The position numbers and the translations under genes were made by a program. This document shows, in pieces, positions 33,279-43,482 of a DNA stretch of 64,000 nucleotides (the first letter of the stretch is position 1; every line of letters starts with the position of its first letter). The stretch is from Rhodospirillales bacterium (GTDB taxonomy: Bacteria; Pseudomonadota; Alphaproteobacteria; Reyranellales; Reyranellaceae). The notes under the pieces were generated by a model. It did no database searches, was not told where the DNA came from, and worked only from the letters and a program-made list of their open reading frames with translations. The stretch lies in NCBI GenBank assembly GCA_009377525.1, contig WHTW01000002.1, positions 1 through 64,000 of the forward strand, read 5' to 3'.

Positions 33279-36035
33279 GTGTGGAACAACCTTCTCAACT
33301 TTCTCGCCGGCGGCACGAAGGCGCGGGAGTTCCGGGAGACCGTCGCGCTGTATGCGCGCGTCAAGCGCGCCCTCGACGCGTCCGCATACACCGACGACAC
33401 GTTCGGCGAGTTCCGGGTCGGCGTGATGTCGGAAGCCTTCGAACGGGCGGAGCGGATCCCCGTGGACCCGCTCATCAACGCGGTCGGCCGCCTGGTCGGC
33501 GACCTCGTCGACTACGACTTCCTGCTCTTCGGGCTACCCGATCCCCCGAACGTCCACACGCTCACCGCGCACGAGGGCGTCGACCTGCGCACGTACCTCA
33601 GGCGCAAGGAGCGATTCCTCGCCGATCCCGAGCGCCTCCTCATCGAGTGGCGCAGTCCCGTCGTGGGCGCGATTGCGGGGATGCTTGAATACCTTCCGGC
33701 GACCCTCTTCAAGGAAGATTGGGACGATCCCGATCCGGTGCCCGAGGACGGTCCCACCGTGCCCCTGGTCGACCTCCTCGACAATCCGGCTGAGATCATC
33801 GAGCGCCTCATCGCGACCTTCACGAGCGATCTCGTGGTCAAGGCCGATGTCTTTCCGGAAGTTCGCGAGCAGCTCGACCGCCGGGCATGCCAAGCCTCCA
33901 AGATCGAGTGGCACGAACGCTTCGAGACGAAGCGCAAGTTCGTGCCGCCCTCCGCATACAAGCCGGAACAGCCGTCTATGCTTGCGGCCGCATACCTCGA
34001 CGGCACGCCGTGGAAGATATTCCTCGACACGCCGCTCCCGCTTTCCATCCCATTCCCGGCCCGCTTCGAGCACACGCACATCGTGGGCGGCAGCGGTCAC
34101 GGCAAGACGCAACTCCTCCAGCTTTCGATTCTGCGCGATCTCGAGGCGAGCATCGAGGACATGCGATCGCTCGTGGTGATCGACTCGCAGGGCGACCTCA
34201 TCCGCAATGTCTCGCGGCTTGAACTCTTCGCGCCCGGCCATCCTTCCGGCCTCGCTGACCGGCTCCTTCTCGTCGATCCGACCGACGTCGAATATCCGGT
34301 CGCGCTCAACATGTTCGACTTCGACCATGGCAGCATGGAGCGCCTTCCCCTGGTCGACCGCGAGCGGCTCCTCAACGCCACGATCGACCTCTATGAATAC
34401 TTCTTCGGCGCGCTCCTGGGTGCCGAGCTCACCGCCCGCCAGGGCATCATCTTCAAATACATCGCCCGGCTCCTCTTGGAAGTGCCGGACGCCACGATTC
34501 ATACCTTCCGCGAACTCATGGAAGACGGTGAGCCGTTCCGGCCATACATGGAGCAGCTCCCGCCCACGGCCCGCGCCTTCTTCGAGACCCGCTTCTTCGA
34601 CCGGACGTTCTCGGAGACCAAGAAGCAGGTGCTCACGAGGCTCTGGGGCGTGCTCTCGAATGCCACCTTCGACCGGATGTTCAGCCACCCGCGGAGCAAG
34701 GTCGACCTGTATGGGGCGCTCCAGGGCGGCAAGATCGTCTTGGTCAATACCGCCAAGGAGCTCCTGGGCCATGAGGGCGCCTCGATCCTCGGCCGCTTCT
34801 TCATCGCGCTCATTGCCCAGGCCGCCCAGCGGCGCGCGGTGGTACCCCAGCACGAGCGCAACCCGGCCTTCGTGTATATCGACGAGGCCGCCGACTACTT
34901 CGACGTCACTGTCGATCACCTCTTGAATCAAGCCCGGAAATACAAGGTGGGCATGGTGCTCGCACACCAGAACCTCGACCAGCTCTCGATGTCGCTGCGA
35001 GCCTCGATCTTTGCCTCAACAAGCATCAAGTATGCCGGAGGCGTCTCGAGCAAGGATGCCACCATTTTTGCCTCGGAGATGCGCTCAGAGCGCGAGTTCT
35101 TGGAGTCGATGCGCAAGCGAGAGCGGGAGACCGCGTTCGCCTGCCACGTGCGGAACGTGACGCCGCGGGCGCTCGCGGTGTCGGTGCCACTAGGTGTGGT
35201 TGAGCGCGAGCCGAAGATGAACGCCGCAGATTGGGGAATACTCCAGGCGCGTAATCGCGCTGAATATTGCATCCCGCTCGACGACGTGCCAGCCGCGCAG
35301 TTTCGGCCTGCGCGCAAAGCAGAAGCCCGCAGGCAGCGGCCGCAAGACGAGCGAAGCACTGCGCCGTCGCCACCGGTCTCGGATGCTGAGATGCCGGATA
35401 TGGCATCACCAGCAGAAACACCTATTCCCGAGCGTCCGCAGGCCGGCAAGGCCGAAGCGAAGCCGCAGCCGTCCGCACAGAAGCCCGTGCCGGCGCGCAA
35501 GGCGATGGCGGGAGCCCAGCCGCCGCCGTTGGGCCGCGGGGGCAAGGAGCACAAGTATCTCCAAAACCTCATCAAGGAGTTCGCGATCTCAATGGGGTAC
35601 CACGCAGTGATCGAGGAGGAGATACTCGACAGTGCAGGGCGCGTCGATGTCTCCCTTTCGCGCGACGGCCAAAGGATCGCGTGCGAGATATCGGTGACGA
35701 CAGGACGAGACCACGAGTTCGGGAACATCGAGAAGTGTCTCGCCGCCGGATACGGGCACGTCGTCTTCGTTTCGAGTGATACGCGGCACCTCGCGGCGAT
35801 GGAGAAGCTCGCGAGCAGCCACTTTGACGAGCCGGATCGCGGCAAACTGCATATTGTATCCCCCGAGGATGCCATCGCGCTGCTCGGGCAGTGGTGCGGC
35901 GATGCGGAAGTGAAGACGGTGCGGGGATACAAGGTGCGAACAACGTTGCACGCCAGCGATCCGGCCGGCGAAGGGCGGCGGCGGGCGGTCGTGGCGTCGG
36001 TGATCGCCAAGTCGCTTCGAACGCCGGACAAGTGA
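33279..36035 (+). CDS. HerA/VirD4-like ATPase with C-terminal nuclease-like domain
   Basis: 918 residues, GTG start. The N-terminal 260 residues are unlike known domains. The motor has Walker A IVGGSGHGKTQLL (about 270-277), VVIDSQGDLI, Walker B AFVYIDEAADYF (about 529) and MVLAHQNLDQL. After a Pro/Ala-rich linker (700-760), a C-terminal domain shows AGRVDVSLSRDGQRIACEIS (Asp and Glu-x-Ser of a PD-(D/E)XK-like fold) and HVVFVSSDTRHL. Such a fusion could couple DNA pumping to cleavage. It is the second such ATPase in the island, with no relaxase seen. Confidence 0.82.
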   Translation: MWNNLLNFLAGGTKAREFRETVALYARVKRALDASAYTDDTFGEFRVGVMSEAFERAERIPVDPLINAVGRLVGDLVDYDFLLFGLPDPPNVHTLTAHEGVDLRTYLRRKERFLADPERLLIEWRSPVVGAIAGMLEYLPATLFKEDWDDPDPVPEDGPTVPLVDLLDNPAEIIERLIATFTSDLVVKADVFPEVREQLDRRACQASKIEWHERFETKRKFVPPSAYKPEQPSMLAAAYLDGTPWKIFLDTPLPLSIPFPARFEHTHIVGGSGHGKTQLLQLSILRDLEASIEDMRSLVVIDSQGDLIRNVSRLELFAPGHPSGLADRLLLVDPTDVEYPVALNMFDFDHGSMERLPLVDRERLLNATIDLYEYFFGALLGAELTARQGIIFKYIARLLLEVPDATIHTFRELMEDGEPFRPYMEQLPPTARAFFETRFFDRTFSETKKQVLTRLWGVLSNATFDRMFSHPRSKVDLYGALQGGKIVLVNTAKELLGHEGASILGRFFIALIAQAAQRRAVVPQHERNPAFVYIDEAADYFDVTVDHLLNQARKYKVGMVLAHQNLDQLSMSLRASIFASTSIKYAGGVSSKDATIFASEMRSEREFLESMRKRERETAFACHVRNVTPRALAVSVPLGVVEREPKMNAADWGILQARNRAEYCIPLDDVPAAQFRPARKAEARRQRPQDERSTAPSPPVSDAEMPDMASPAETPIPERPQAGKAEAKPQPSAQKPVPARKAMAGAQPPPLGRGGKEHKYLQNLIKEFAISMGYHAVIEEEILDSAGRVDVSLSRDGQRIACEISVTTGRDHEFGNIEKCLAAGYGHVVFVSSDTRHLAAMEKLASSHFDEPDRGKLHIVSPEDAIALLGQWCGDAEVKTVRGYKVRTTLHASDPAGEGRRRAVVASVIAKSLRTPDK

Positions 36036-36193
36036 CGGTGGCCGTATCCTGCTAACTCCGCCATCGTTGGGTAGGTAGACGTGGCCACGAGCACGGCCAC
36101 AGGGTGTCAAACGACCCATCGTAGCGGCAAAGCTCCGGGTGGTTGCTCTCCCCACTCTTGGCCTCGTCGGCCCCGCTGAGATCCGAAATACCT

Positions 36194-36199
36194 TATAAT
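36194..36199 (+). promoter_or_regulatory. Possible -10 element for the fibre gene
   Basis: A perfect TATAAT lies 38 bases upstream of the ATG at 36237, in a gap that is otherwise GC-rich. No convincing -35 hexamer is found at 16-18 bases. An inverted repeat, GTGGCC...GGCCAC near 36085-36104, might end transcription from the ATPase gene. Confidence 0.4.
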
Positions 36200-36236
36200 T
36201 GCTAGAGCGTTCGCCAAGACGCCCGCTTTTTAAGGT

Positions 36237-39200
36237 ATGAGAGAGACCATCTCCGGTCAGAGTGAGAACCTGCTTTCTTCGGTCGAGGCCGGACGGCGTT
36301 TTGGCTATACCAACGACTATGTCGCGAGGCTCGCACGCCACGGAAAAGTGCGCGCACTACGTATCGGCCGCGGGTGGTTCGTCGATCAGGACTCGCTTGG
36401 CCAGTTCGTGAAGCAAGCGGAAGCGTCAAAGCAACAGCTTGCGGCGCGTATACGCGAAGAGCGCAAACTTGAGCTGACGATCACGGAAGAAGCGAGGCGC
36501 GTTCCGGTCCTCTCGCGCCTGCCGCTTCGGCCGCGCCGAACGGTGCTCATCGAGACTGGGGCGCTCATGGCCATGGGCGCACTCGTGGGCGCCTTGCTGT
36601 TTGTGACGACACCTGCGCCGGAGAAAGAACCTTCTGCGGTGCTCGCGCATGGCGCGTCTCTGTTCGAACGATGCGTTGACGATCTCTACGAAGAAGATAC
36701 GCACAACGAGCCGTGCGTGCCTACAACGACGATCGTGCTCGATGCAGCAGTCGGAAATTTACTTTCGCGCATAACCTTCGGTATCAGCATCGCCGCACGC
36801 GAGCTTTGGTGCGATGCGAAATCGTGGTTCATGGATGATGCGTGCATGGAAGCACCCCAGCTCGCCACCGAGGAACCTGTGCAGGGAGAACCTCCCGTAG
36901 TCGCCGTTCCGCCAGCTCCAACCCCCACCCTCCAGACCATCACCACCCCCATCGAGATCATCCGCGAATACCACGAGATCGTCCGCGAGCGGGAGATCGT
37001 CCGCGAGGACGACGATGACGAGAACGAGGTCCGCGTCGTCCGGTACGAGGGCCAGGTCGAGCAGATATACGATGACCTCGGCAAGAGCCTCGACGGCCTG
37101 CGCGACGACGTCGCCGCGGACTTCAGCGCCATCGGCGAGTCCTTCGATACCGACCTCCTCACCGTCTCCGGGGACACCACCCTCGGTGGCGCGCTCGCGG
37201 TCGCGGGCGCCACGACCTTCTCTTCGACGCTCCAGGTCCTGGGCGACACGACCTTGACTACTCTCACCGTCAACCAGTCCACCACCACGAACGCGACCAC
37301 CACCACCCTGTACGCCCTGAGCGCCCGCGGTGGGGACCTCGCGTTCACCAACGCCACCTCGACGAATCTCTTCGCCTCGAACCTCACCGCCACCAATGGC
37401 ACCGTGACCACGCTCGCGGCCCAGACCGCCTCGGGCCTCAGCCTGTCATACGCCAACGCCGCCTTGGGCACCGCGGTGATCTCGGCCGCCAACATCACCC
37501 AGGCGTCCTCGACCAACTTCTTCACCAACCGCTTCGTTGCCACGGCCGCCACCACCACCGACCTCTTCACCACCAGGCTCGCGGTGGATTCCTTCGCTTT
37601 GGGGAGCGGCATCAGCTCCCACTTCGTCCCCGCGGCCAACGACACATATGACCTGGGGTCCCCCTCGTTCTTCTGGCGCGGCGCATACATCGACACGCTC
37701 ACCGCAAACTCGATCAGTGCGGCCTCGACGTCGATCGGCGGCACGAACTCGGAGACCCTGACCCTGAACGCCGACAACGCGACTTTGGACACCGAGGACA
37801 TGTCCCTCATCTTCTACCGCGGTTCCGTCGTCCCCAATGCCGTCCTCACCTGGGACTCGACCGAGGACCGCTTCGAATTCAACCAGCCAGCGTACCTCGA
37901 GAACCAGTCGGGCTCCTCGACCCAGGCAACGCTCACCCTCCAGGGCCTCGCGGGGCAGGTGGGGAACCTCTTCCAGGTGGCGTCCTCCTCGGGGGAGACC
38001 GTCTTCTCGGTTGCGTCCAATGGCGCGGTGTCGATCTCCACGACCACGATCACCGCCGCCCTGACCGCGGGGACCTCGACCCTCACCAACCTCGCGGTGT
38101 CGAACCTTTCGACGAGCACGTTTGCGGGGGGCCTTGCGGTCGGCACCTCGCAGTTGGTGATCCAACAGGCGACAGGCAACGTGGGGATCGGCACCGCTGC
38201 CCCCGGCGCAACCCTCGACCTCAACGCCGGCGGCGACAGCCACGTGGTGATCGGGCAGCTCATCGGAGAGGAGGCACACACCATCCTCTCCTTCAACGGG
38301 GTCCGCACCAACGGCGCAAACCTCGGCATCGGGGGCGGGGGTTCCGGCGACCCGAACCTGTACCTTGCCGCGCCCACAGGCGGCAGCTTTCAGTTTGAGC
38401 CGAATGGGGAGGTCAACGCGAACATCGTCATCGGCATGATCGGCGCCGCAAACGCGCTCTCGCTCAACGGCAACATGAGTAGCGGGTCCGAGCTCGGCCT
38501 GGTCGGAGGGGAGAGCGGTGACGACAACCTCTACCTCGAGACGCCCGCAGGTGGCGCCGTCGTCTCAAACAGCCAGGTCCGGATCGCCGGTGGCTCGTAT
38601 GATTCGCTCCTCGTGACGACCAGCGACAGTGTCGCCGCGGGCATCACGCTCCAAAACAGCGACACCGGCGGCCAGGAGTACAGCATCATCTCCACAGGCA
38701 CCGGGAGCGATCTCGGGGCGGGGCACTTTGCGATCCGGCACGGCAACAGCGACACGTTCCCCTTTGTCATTACCCCGGGCGGCAACGTCGGCGTTGGCAC
38801 CTCATCGGCGTGGGCAAAGCTCTCCGTCTCGCAGATCGCAGGCGGTGGCACCATCCCGCTCTTCACGGTCGCCTCTTCGACGGGCGGCTTAGGCACAACG
38901 ACCGCTTTCCATATCGCCGCGAACGGCCAGATTGGCATCAATACCGCTTCGCCGGGAAGTGCGTTTGTGAACCTGAACCTCCCTTCAGGAGTGACGCAGG
39001 GATACAACGTCTCGACGAACCAGAACGCGGAGGCGCTCGTCTTTCGCGGGGACAACACGAACTCCGGTTCAAGCGCACGGTTGACACTCCAATTCAACAA
39101 CAACAATCACAACAGCTACTTCACGATGAATGGCAGCGGGACGGCAACTTCGACGTACGCGAAGCCCGACGGCCTGTATGTGCGCAACACGGGTCCCGGC

Positions 39201-42200
39201 ATCGATCTTGCGGCCACGCGCTCCGATGGCGCAATCAACTTTTGGACGGGCGGCAGCAACCAGCGCATGACGATCAATGCCTCCGGTTTCGTCGGGATCG
39301 GCACCACGACACCTAATCATTTCCTCGATGTCTGGGGGAATAGCAATCAGTTCCAGGTGGGTCGCGCGGGCGTCGGCGCGTGGGGGACGCGTATCACGAG
39401 CAATGCGAGCGGCCCGAATGTGAACGGAGAATTCCAGTGGGCGCCCATGGGCAGCCAAGGCTCAAGCCTCTCGGCCTTCGCGATCACCAATAGCAGCTCG
39501 GCCACGCAGCACGCGTTCTTCACGAACGGCAACGCATACCATACGGGAAGTCTTGCGGTCGGCACCACATCGCCTCAGGCCATGCTCCATATCGGCAACG
39601 GCGCAACCGTCTCAAACTGGGTCTTCCCAGTGCAGCAGACTCCGGACGTACTCGTCTCGACGACCTCGAGTGCGGCATCAATCGGCATCATGGCGGATGC
39701 CGGTGCGACCGGTCTTCGCATAGGCATGTTCGCGGATGCGACAAACGACATCGTGGGCTTCGGCACCAACTGGAACGGCGGCTCCGGTCGGCTCGATATC
39801 AAGAACGGCTCGACGAACCCGAGCATCACGATCACTGCAAGCGGCTTCGTCGGCATCAACGACACCTCCGCCGACTACCGCCTCGAGACCACGGGCTCTT
39901 CAGGTAGCGGCTACTTCGGCGTCACGAATTCGACCGATGGCGACATCTTCGCGATCAACTCCTCCGGTTTCATCGGCATCGGGACGGCGGATCCCGTTGA
40001 CTTCTTAGAAGTACGCAGCAGTGCGGGCACTGGCGCCTCGATGACGCTCTCCGGCACCGTCGACGGCCTCGACTACGGCTACAGCCAGACGTCGCTGCGC
40101 CTCTTCAATCCAATCTACTCCTCGACGCCCGAGGAGATCTTCGCGTTCGGCGCAGAGGGAAATCTCGACAGCGTCGGCGCAATCACCAACCAGCTCTTCT
40201 ACATCTTCGATACGCAGGCGAACGACTACCGCCTGGTGATCGACGCCTCGGGGAACGTGGGGATTGGGACGGCAAACCCGACTTCCGGCAAGCTCCAGGT
40301 AGCCGATGGCAACATCGCGCTCTCGGGCACGGGTTCTTCGTTCCTCGGCACTGGCCCGCAAGCGCTCAATGTGGGCCACACGGGATTCTTCGACCTCAAC
40401 CTCCAGACCAATGGTCTGACGAGGCAAACTATTACTGCTGCCGGCAACGTCGGCATCGGAACGACGACGCCCGCCTCACTACTTGATGTGACCAGTTCCG
40501 GCGCATCAGTGCTCTCGCTTGGCCGCACCAATGCGACACACCTCAATCGCTGGGACGCCATCATTTCCACTGACACGGGGTATGACAACGGTTCGCTCTT
40601 TTTCGAACCGCAGTATGCGGAGGCAGACTTCCTCTTCCGCGATTTTGGAAACACGGTCACGCTGGCCCTCGATAACTCAACGAATAGTGTGTATGTGCCA
40701 AACGGTAACGTCGGCATCGGCACCACGACCCCGGATACCAAGTTGCTGGTCCAGCAGTCGTCAACGGGCCGCACATGGACGCCCGTCGCCGGGAACGGCG
40801 ACCTCATCGTGGAGCGCAACGGCAACGCCGGAATCGCGATCGTGGGCGCGGCGTCAGGCGTCTCGTACCTCAACTTTGGTGATACCAACGACGAAAACGC
40901 AGGCTTCATCTCCTATGAGCACGCGAACGACGCGATGACCTTCAGGACGGGCGGCAGTGGTGAAGATATGCGCATCGACTCCTCTGGCAACGTCGGCATC
41001 GGGAAGACACCGACGACTGCCAAGCTTGAGATTGTAAATACGGTCGACGGCACAGCCGGGACTGCCGGATCATTGCGCATTTACGACAATCTTTCCGGCG
41101 CAATCAATGGTCTCGGTACTTCTGCGGGTTCCTTCGACCTCCGTTCTGTCGGCAACTTCTCGTTCTTCAGCGGCACAACGCCTACTGAGTTTGTTCGCAT
41201 CACAAACACCGGCAACGTCGGCATCGGGACGACTACGCCGGACAGACCGCTCCACGTGAATGGCGGGAGCGTCATGAGTGCTCTTGGCACGGGAGGTACG
41301 TTTAAAGTAAGCAATTCGGCCTCCTCTGGCGGTGTGCTCGAAATGGGCATCCACACTGGCACAGGCGCTCTCGCCATACAGGGCAACACGCAGGACACCA
41401 ACGTCGCCCGCAACCTCCTTCTCCAACCATTCGGCGGAAACATCGGCATCGGCACTACGAGCCCGATGGCTTCACTTTCGATCTACGGCGGCAATGCGAC
41501 ACGTGGCGCGATCAATATGGGCGGAACCGGCAGCTACAACGCAATGTGGCTCAACGGAAGCGCCACGTTCAACGACTACAACTTCCTCTCAAGCGCCGCG
41601 GACAAGAATCTCTTCATCAACCGCCCTGCCGGTGAAGCCATATTCTTCCGCGAGAACAACGTCACGCAGATGGCGATCACCGCAGGCGGCACCATCGGCA
41701 TCGGCATCTCGACGTCCAACACGGCACTCAGCGTCTACTCAACTGCCGCAGGGGGTGCGCTCACGGGAGACATCGCCATCTCGTCATTCAACCCCGGACT
41801 CCAGTTCGTCGACCGGACGACAAGCGCCGATGATTTCCGTATGTTCGCGGACGGGAACAAGCTCCATATCAGCACCGATACCGACGACGATGGTACGTTC
41901 GACGACTCGTTGGAGTTCCTTACGCTCACTTCCACAGGCAACGTCGGCATCGGGACTACAAGCCCCGCGGCGAATCTTGAAATCGCAGGCACAGCGTATG
42001 TGAGCGGAGCTTCCAGCACAACGACGCCGCAATTTTCCATCAACCCATACGGCTTGATCAGTGATAATTCTGCCTTGGGCTTTAGCGCTGGCAGGGGCAA
42101 GATCGGATACGATGGCACGCGCGGCGTGTTTATGAGTGACGGAGGCTCCACGAAAAACATCGTGTTCGATACTGCAAATGTGGAACGAATGCGCGTCACG

Positions 42201-43136
42201 ACTGCAGGCTTCGTCGGCATCGGCACTACAAATCCCGATCAAGGCAAGGTCGAAGTCAAAGGCGGCACCGTCTGTGTCGACACCAACTCCGACGACAACG
42301 CCTCATCCTGTATCGCCTCGGAATCGGACGAGCGCCTCAAGGAGAACATCACGCCGCTCTCCGCGTCCTCGTCGCTCGCAGCCGTCCTCGCGCTCAATCC
42401 AGTCTCGTTTGATTGGCGCGTGGACGATCCCGACGTGCTCGCGCACTACCCGCTCATCTCGCGCTTCGCAGACCGCCCCTACTCCATCGGCCTCATCGCC
42501 CAGGACGTACAGTTCATCGTGCCGGAAGCCATCGAACTCGAGACCGTGGGCGACGAGGAGGTCCAATACCTCCAGCTCGACTATGCAAAGCTCATCCCCC
42601 ACCTGATCGGGGCCATCAAGGAACTCTACGCGCGTATCGCCTCACTCGGCGAGACGGTCGCAGGACTTTTGGAGAGGGATGATGCGCAAGAGGCGAGAAT
42701 CACCGAGCTTGAGACAGAGGTTGACCAATTGAGAGCCCACCTTGGCACTGGCGAAGAAAACGCAGACGACACTGAAGGTGGGGATTCGGATAGCGACCAG
42801 GAGAATGCGAACGACGAGGGCAACGAGGGCGACGCCGCTCCAGCGGATCCAAGCGAAGACGCTCCAAGCGATCCGGGCGCGCCAGCGCCAAGCGATCCGG
42901 CGGCCGACGAGAGTACCGATGGAAACCCGGCTGGAGATACAGACGCGGCTGCTCCAGATCTGGCGCCGGCCGGTGAAGAGCCTGCGGCTCTAGGCGAGGA
43001 GGGCGCGGAGGATGCCGACGACGATCTTCCTCCGGCCGATACGCCGTCTGAAACCGACGGCGCTCCTACTGAGCCCGCAAGCGATCCCGACGCAGACAGT
43101 GGTGCCGATGTGCCCGCACCCGCTCAAGCGGACTAA
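36237..43136 (+). CDS. Giant HTH-TM-fibre protein with peptidase S74-type chaperone
   Basis: 2299 residues. Residues 11-60 form an excisionase/MerR-like HTH (LLSSVEAGRRFGYTNDYVAR, then RGWFVDQDSLGQF). A TM segment lies at 103-125. The following 1900 residues are Thr/Ser/Gly-rich with about 16 copies of NVGIGTTTP-like motifs, as in trimeric tail fibres. Near 2030 the chaperone domain begins at SDERLKENITPL, with the Ser and Lys (+5) of the autoproteolytic S74 dyad, then IGLIAQDVQFIVPEA. A coiled coil and a 130-residue Asp/Pro-rich tail end it. Likely a surface adhesin; the plan resembles Patescibacteria proteins. Confidence 0.88.
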   Translation: MRETISGQSENLLSSVEAGRRFGYTNDYVARLARHGKVRALRIGRGWFVDQDSLGQFVKQAEASKQQLAARIREERKLELTITEEARRVPVLSRLPLRPRRTVLIETGALMAMGALVGALLFVTTPAPEKEPSAVLAHGASLFERCVDDLYEEDTHNEPCVPTTTIVLDAAVGNLLSRITFGISIAARELWCDAKSWFMDDACMEAPQLATEEPVQGEPPVVAVPPAPTPTLQTITTPIEIIREYHEIVREREIVREDDDDENEVRVVRYEGQVEQIYDDLGKSLDGLRDDVAADFSAIGESFDTDLLTVSGDTTLGGALAVAGATTFSSTLQVLGDTTLTTLTVNQSTTTNATTTTLYALSARGGDLAFTNATSTNLFASNLTATNGTVTTLAAQTASGLSLSYANAALGTAVISAANITQASSTNFFTNRFVATAATTTDLFTTRLAVDSFALGSGISSHFVPAANDTYDLGSPSFFWRGAYIDTLTANSISAASTSIGGTNSETLTLNADNATLDTEDMSLIFYRGSVVPNAVLTWDSTEDRFEFNQPAYLENQSGSSTQATLTLQGLAGQVGNLFQVASSSGETVFSVASNGAVSISTTTITAALTAGTSTLTNLAVSNLSTSTFAGGLAVGTSQLVIQQATGNVGIGTAAPGATLDLNAGGDSHVVIGQLIGEEAHTILSFNGVRTNGANLGIGGGGSGDPNLYLAAPTGGSFQFEPNGEVNANIVIGMIGAANALSLNGNMSSGSELGLVGGESGDDNLYLETPAGGAVVSNSQVRIAGGSYDSLLVTTSDSVAAGITLQNSDTGGQEYSIISTGTGSDLGAGHFAIRHGNSDTFPFVITPGGNVGVGTSSAWAKLSVSQIAGGGTIPLFTVASSTGGLGTTTAFHIAANGQIGINTASPGSAFVNLNLPSGVTQGYNVSTNQNAEALVFRGDNTNSGSSARLTLQFNNNNHNSYFTMNGSGTATSTYAKPDGLYVRNTGPGIDLAATRSDGAINFWTGGSNQRMTINASGFVGIGTTTPNHFLDVWGNSNQFQVGRAGVGAWGTRITSNASGPNVNGEFQWAPMGSQGSSLSAFAITNSSSATQHAFFTNGNAYHTGSLAVGTTSPQAMLHIGNGATVSNWVFPVQQTPDVLVSTTSSAASIGIMADAGATGLRIGMFADATNDIVGFGTNWNGGSGRLDIKNGSTNPSITITASGFVGINDTSADYRLETTGSSGSGYFGVTNSTDGDIFAINSSGFIGIGTADPVDFLEVRSSAGTGASMTLSGTVDGLDYGYSQTSLRLFNPIYSSTPEEIFAFGAEGNLDSVGAITNQLFYIFDTQANDYRLVIDASGNVGIGTANPTSGKLQVADGNIALSGTGSSFLGTGPQALNVGHTGFFDLNLQTNGLTRQTITAAGNVGIGTTTPASLLDVTSSGASVLSLGRTNATHLNRWDAIISTDTGYDNGSLFFEPQYAEADFLFRDFGNTVTLALDNSTNSVYVPNGNVGIGTTTPDTKLLVQQSSTGRTWTPVAGNGDLIVERNGNAGIAIVGAASGVSYLNFGDTNDENAGFISYEHANDAMTFRTGGSGEDMRIDSSGNVGIGKTPTTAKLEIVNTVDGTAGTAGSLRIYDNLSGAINGLGTSAGSFDLRSVGNFSFFSGTTPTEFVRITNTGNVGIGTTTPDRPLHVNGGSVMSALGTGGTFKVSNSASSGGVLEMGIHTGTGALAIQGNTQDTNVARNLLLQPFGGNIGIGTTSPMASLSIYGGNATRGAINMGGTGSYNAMWLNGSATFNDYNFLSSAADKNLFINRPAGEAIFFRENNVTQMAITAGGTIGIGISTSNTALSVYSTAAGGALTGDIAISSFNPGLQFVDRTTSADDFRMFADGNKLHISTDTDDDGTFDDSLEFLTLTSTGNVGIGTTSPAANLEIAGTAYVSGASSTTTPQFSINPYGLISDNSALGFSAGRGKIGYDGTRGVFMSDGGSTKNIVFDTANVERMRVTTAGFVGIGTTNPDQGKVEVKGGTVCVDTNSDDNASSCIASESDERLKENITPLSASSSLAAVLALNPVSFDWRVDDPDVLAHYPLISRFADRPYSIGLIAQDVQFIVPEAIELETVGDEEVQYLQLDYAKLIPHLIGAIKELYARIASLGETVAGLLERDDAQEARITELETEVDQLRAHLGTGEENADDTEGGDSDSDQENANDEGNEGDAAPADPSEDAPSDPGAPAPSDPAADESTDGNPAGDTDAAAPDLAPAGEEPAALGEEGAEDADDDLPPADTPSETDGAPTEPASDPDADSGADVPAPAQAD

Positions 43137-43224
43137 GCGCTGGAACACACTGGAGCGGGTTGCAGAATCCCTCGTGTCCATCCGCGGCAACCATAAGGCG
43201 TGACCAGCATGCTACGATTTCGGT

Positions 43225-43482
43225 ATGGGCACCGTATCGTTTGATGAAGAAGAGCAACTCATCAAGTCCACCTCTTCGGCACCTGTGGGGATGTTCCGCG
43301 GTATGTCCGGGTGGCTGGTGAAGAGAGGTCTGGCGGCAAACCAGACTTCGGCGGATCTGACGCTGGTTGTGGTGGTGATCATCGCCGTCGGCGTATCAGT
43401 CATCTTGGCGATTTCCTCGTCCGCGCCACCTAACCCGACCGGAGGTGCCATAGGGGACCCGGGGTATATCGAACCACGATGA
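43225..43482 (+). CDS. Small single-TM protein before the pilin
   Basis: 85 residues, [20 protein letters not shown], a central [16 protein letters not shown], then a TM segment ([18 protein letters not shown]) and a Pro/Gly tail. The N-terminal SFDEE motif followed by a K/R-G-L-A stretch and one TM is a pattern I associate with Patescibacteria proteins of unknown function. The stop overlaps the pilin start (ATGA), so the two are coupled. Confidence 0.6.
   Translation: MGTVSFDEEEQLIKSTSSAPVGMFRGMSGWLVKRGLAANQTSADLTLVVVVIIAVGVSVILAISSSAPPNPTGGAIGDPGYIEPR

Noticed and set aside
33534-34967. A 477-codon minus-strand frame opposite the HerA-like ATPase
   Set aside because: The plus-strand frame has Walker A and B motifs; the reverse frame has a composition mirroring it and no recognisable domain.
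37446-38279. Long minus-strand frames opposite the fibre gene
   Set aside because: They arise from the repetitive Thr/Gly-rich codons of the fibre gene and have no domain signature.
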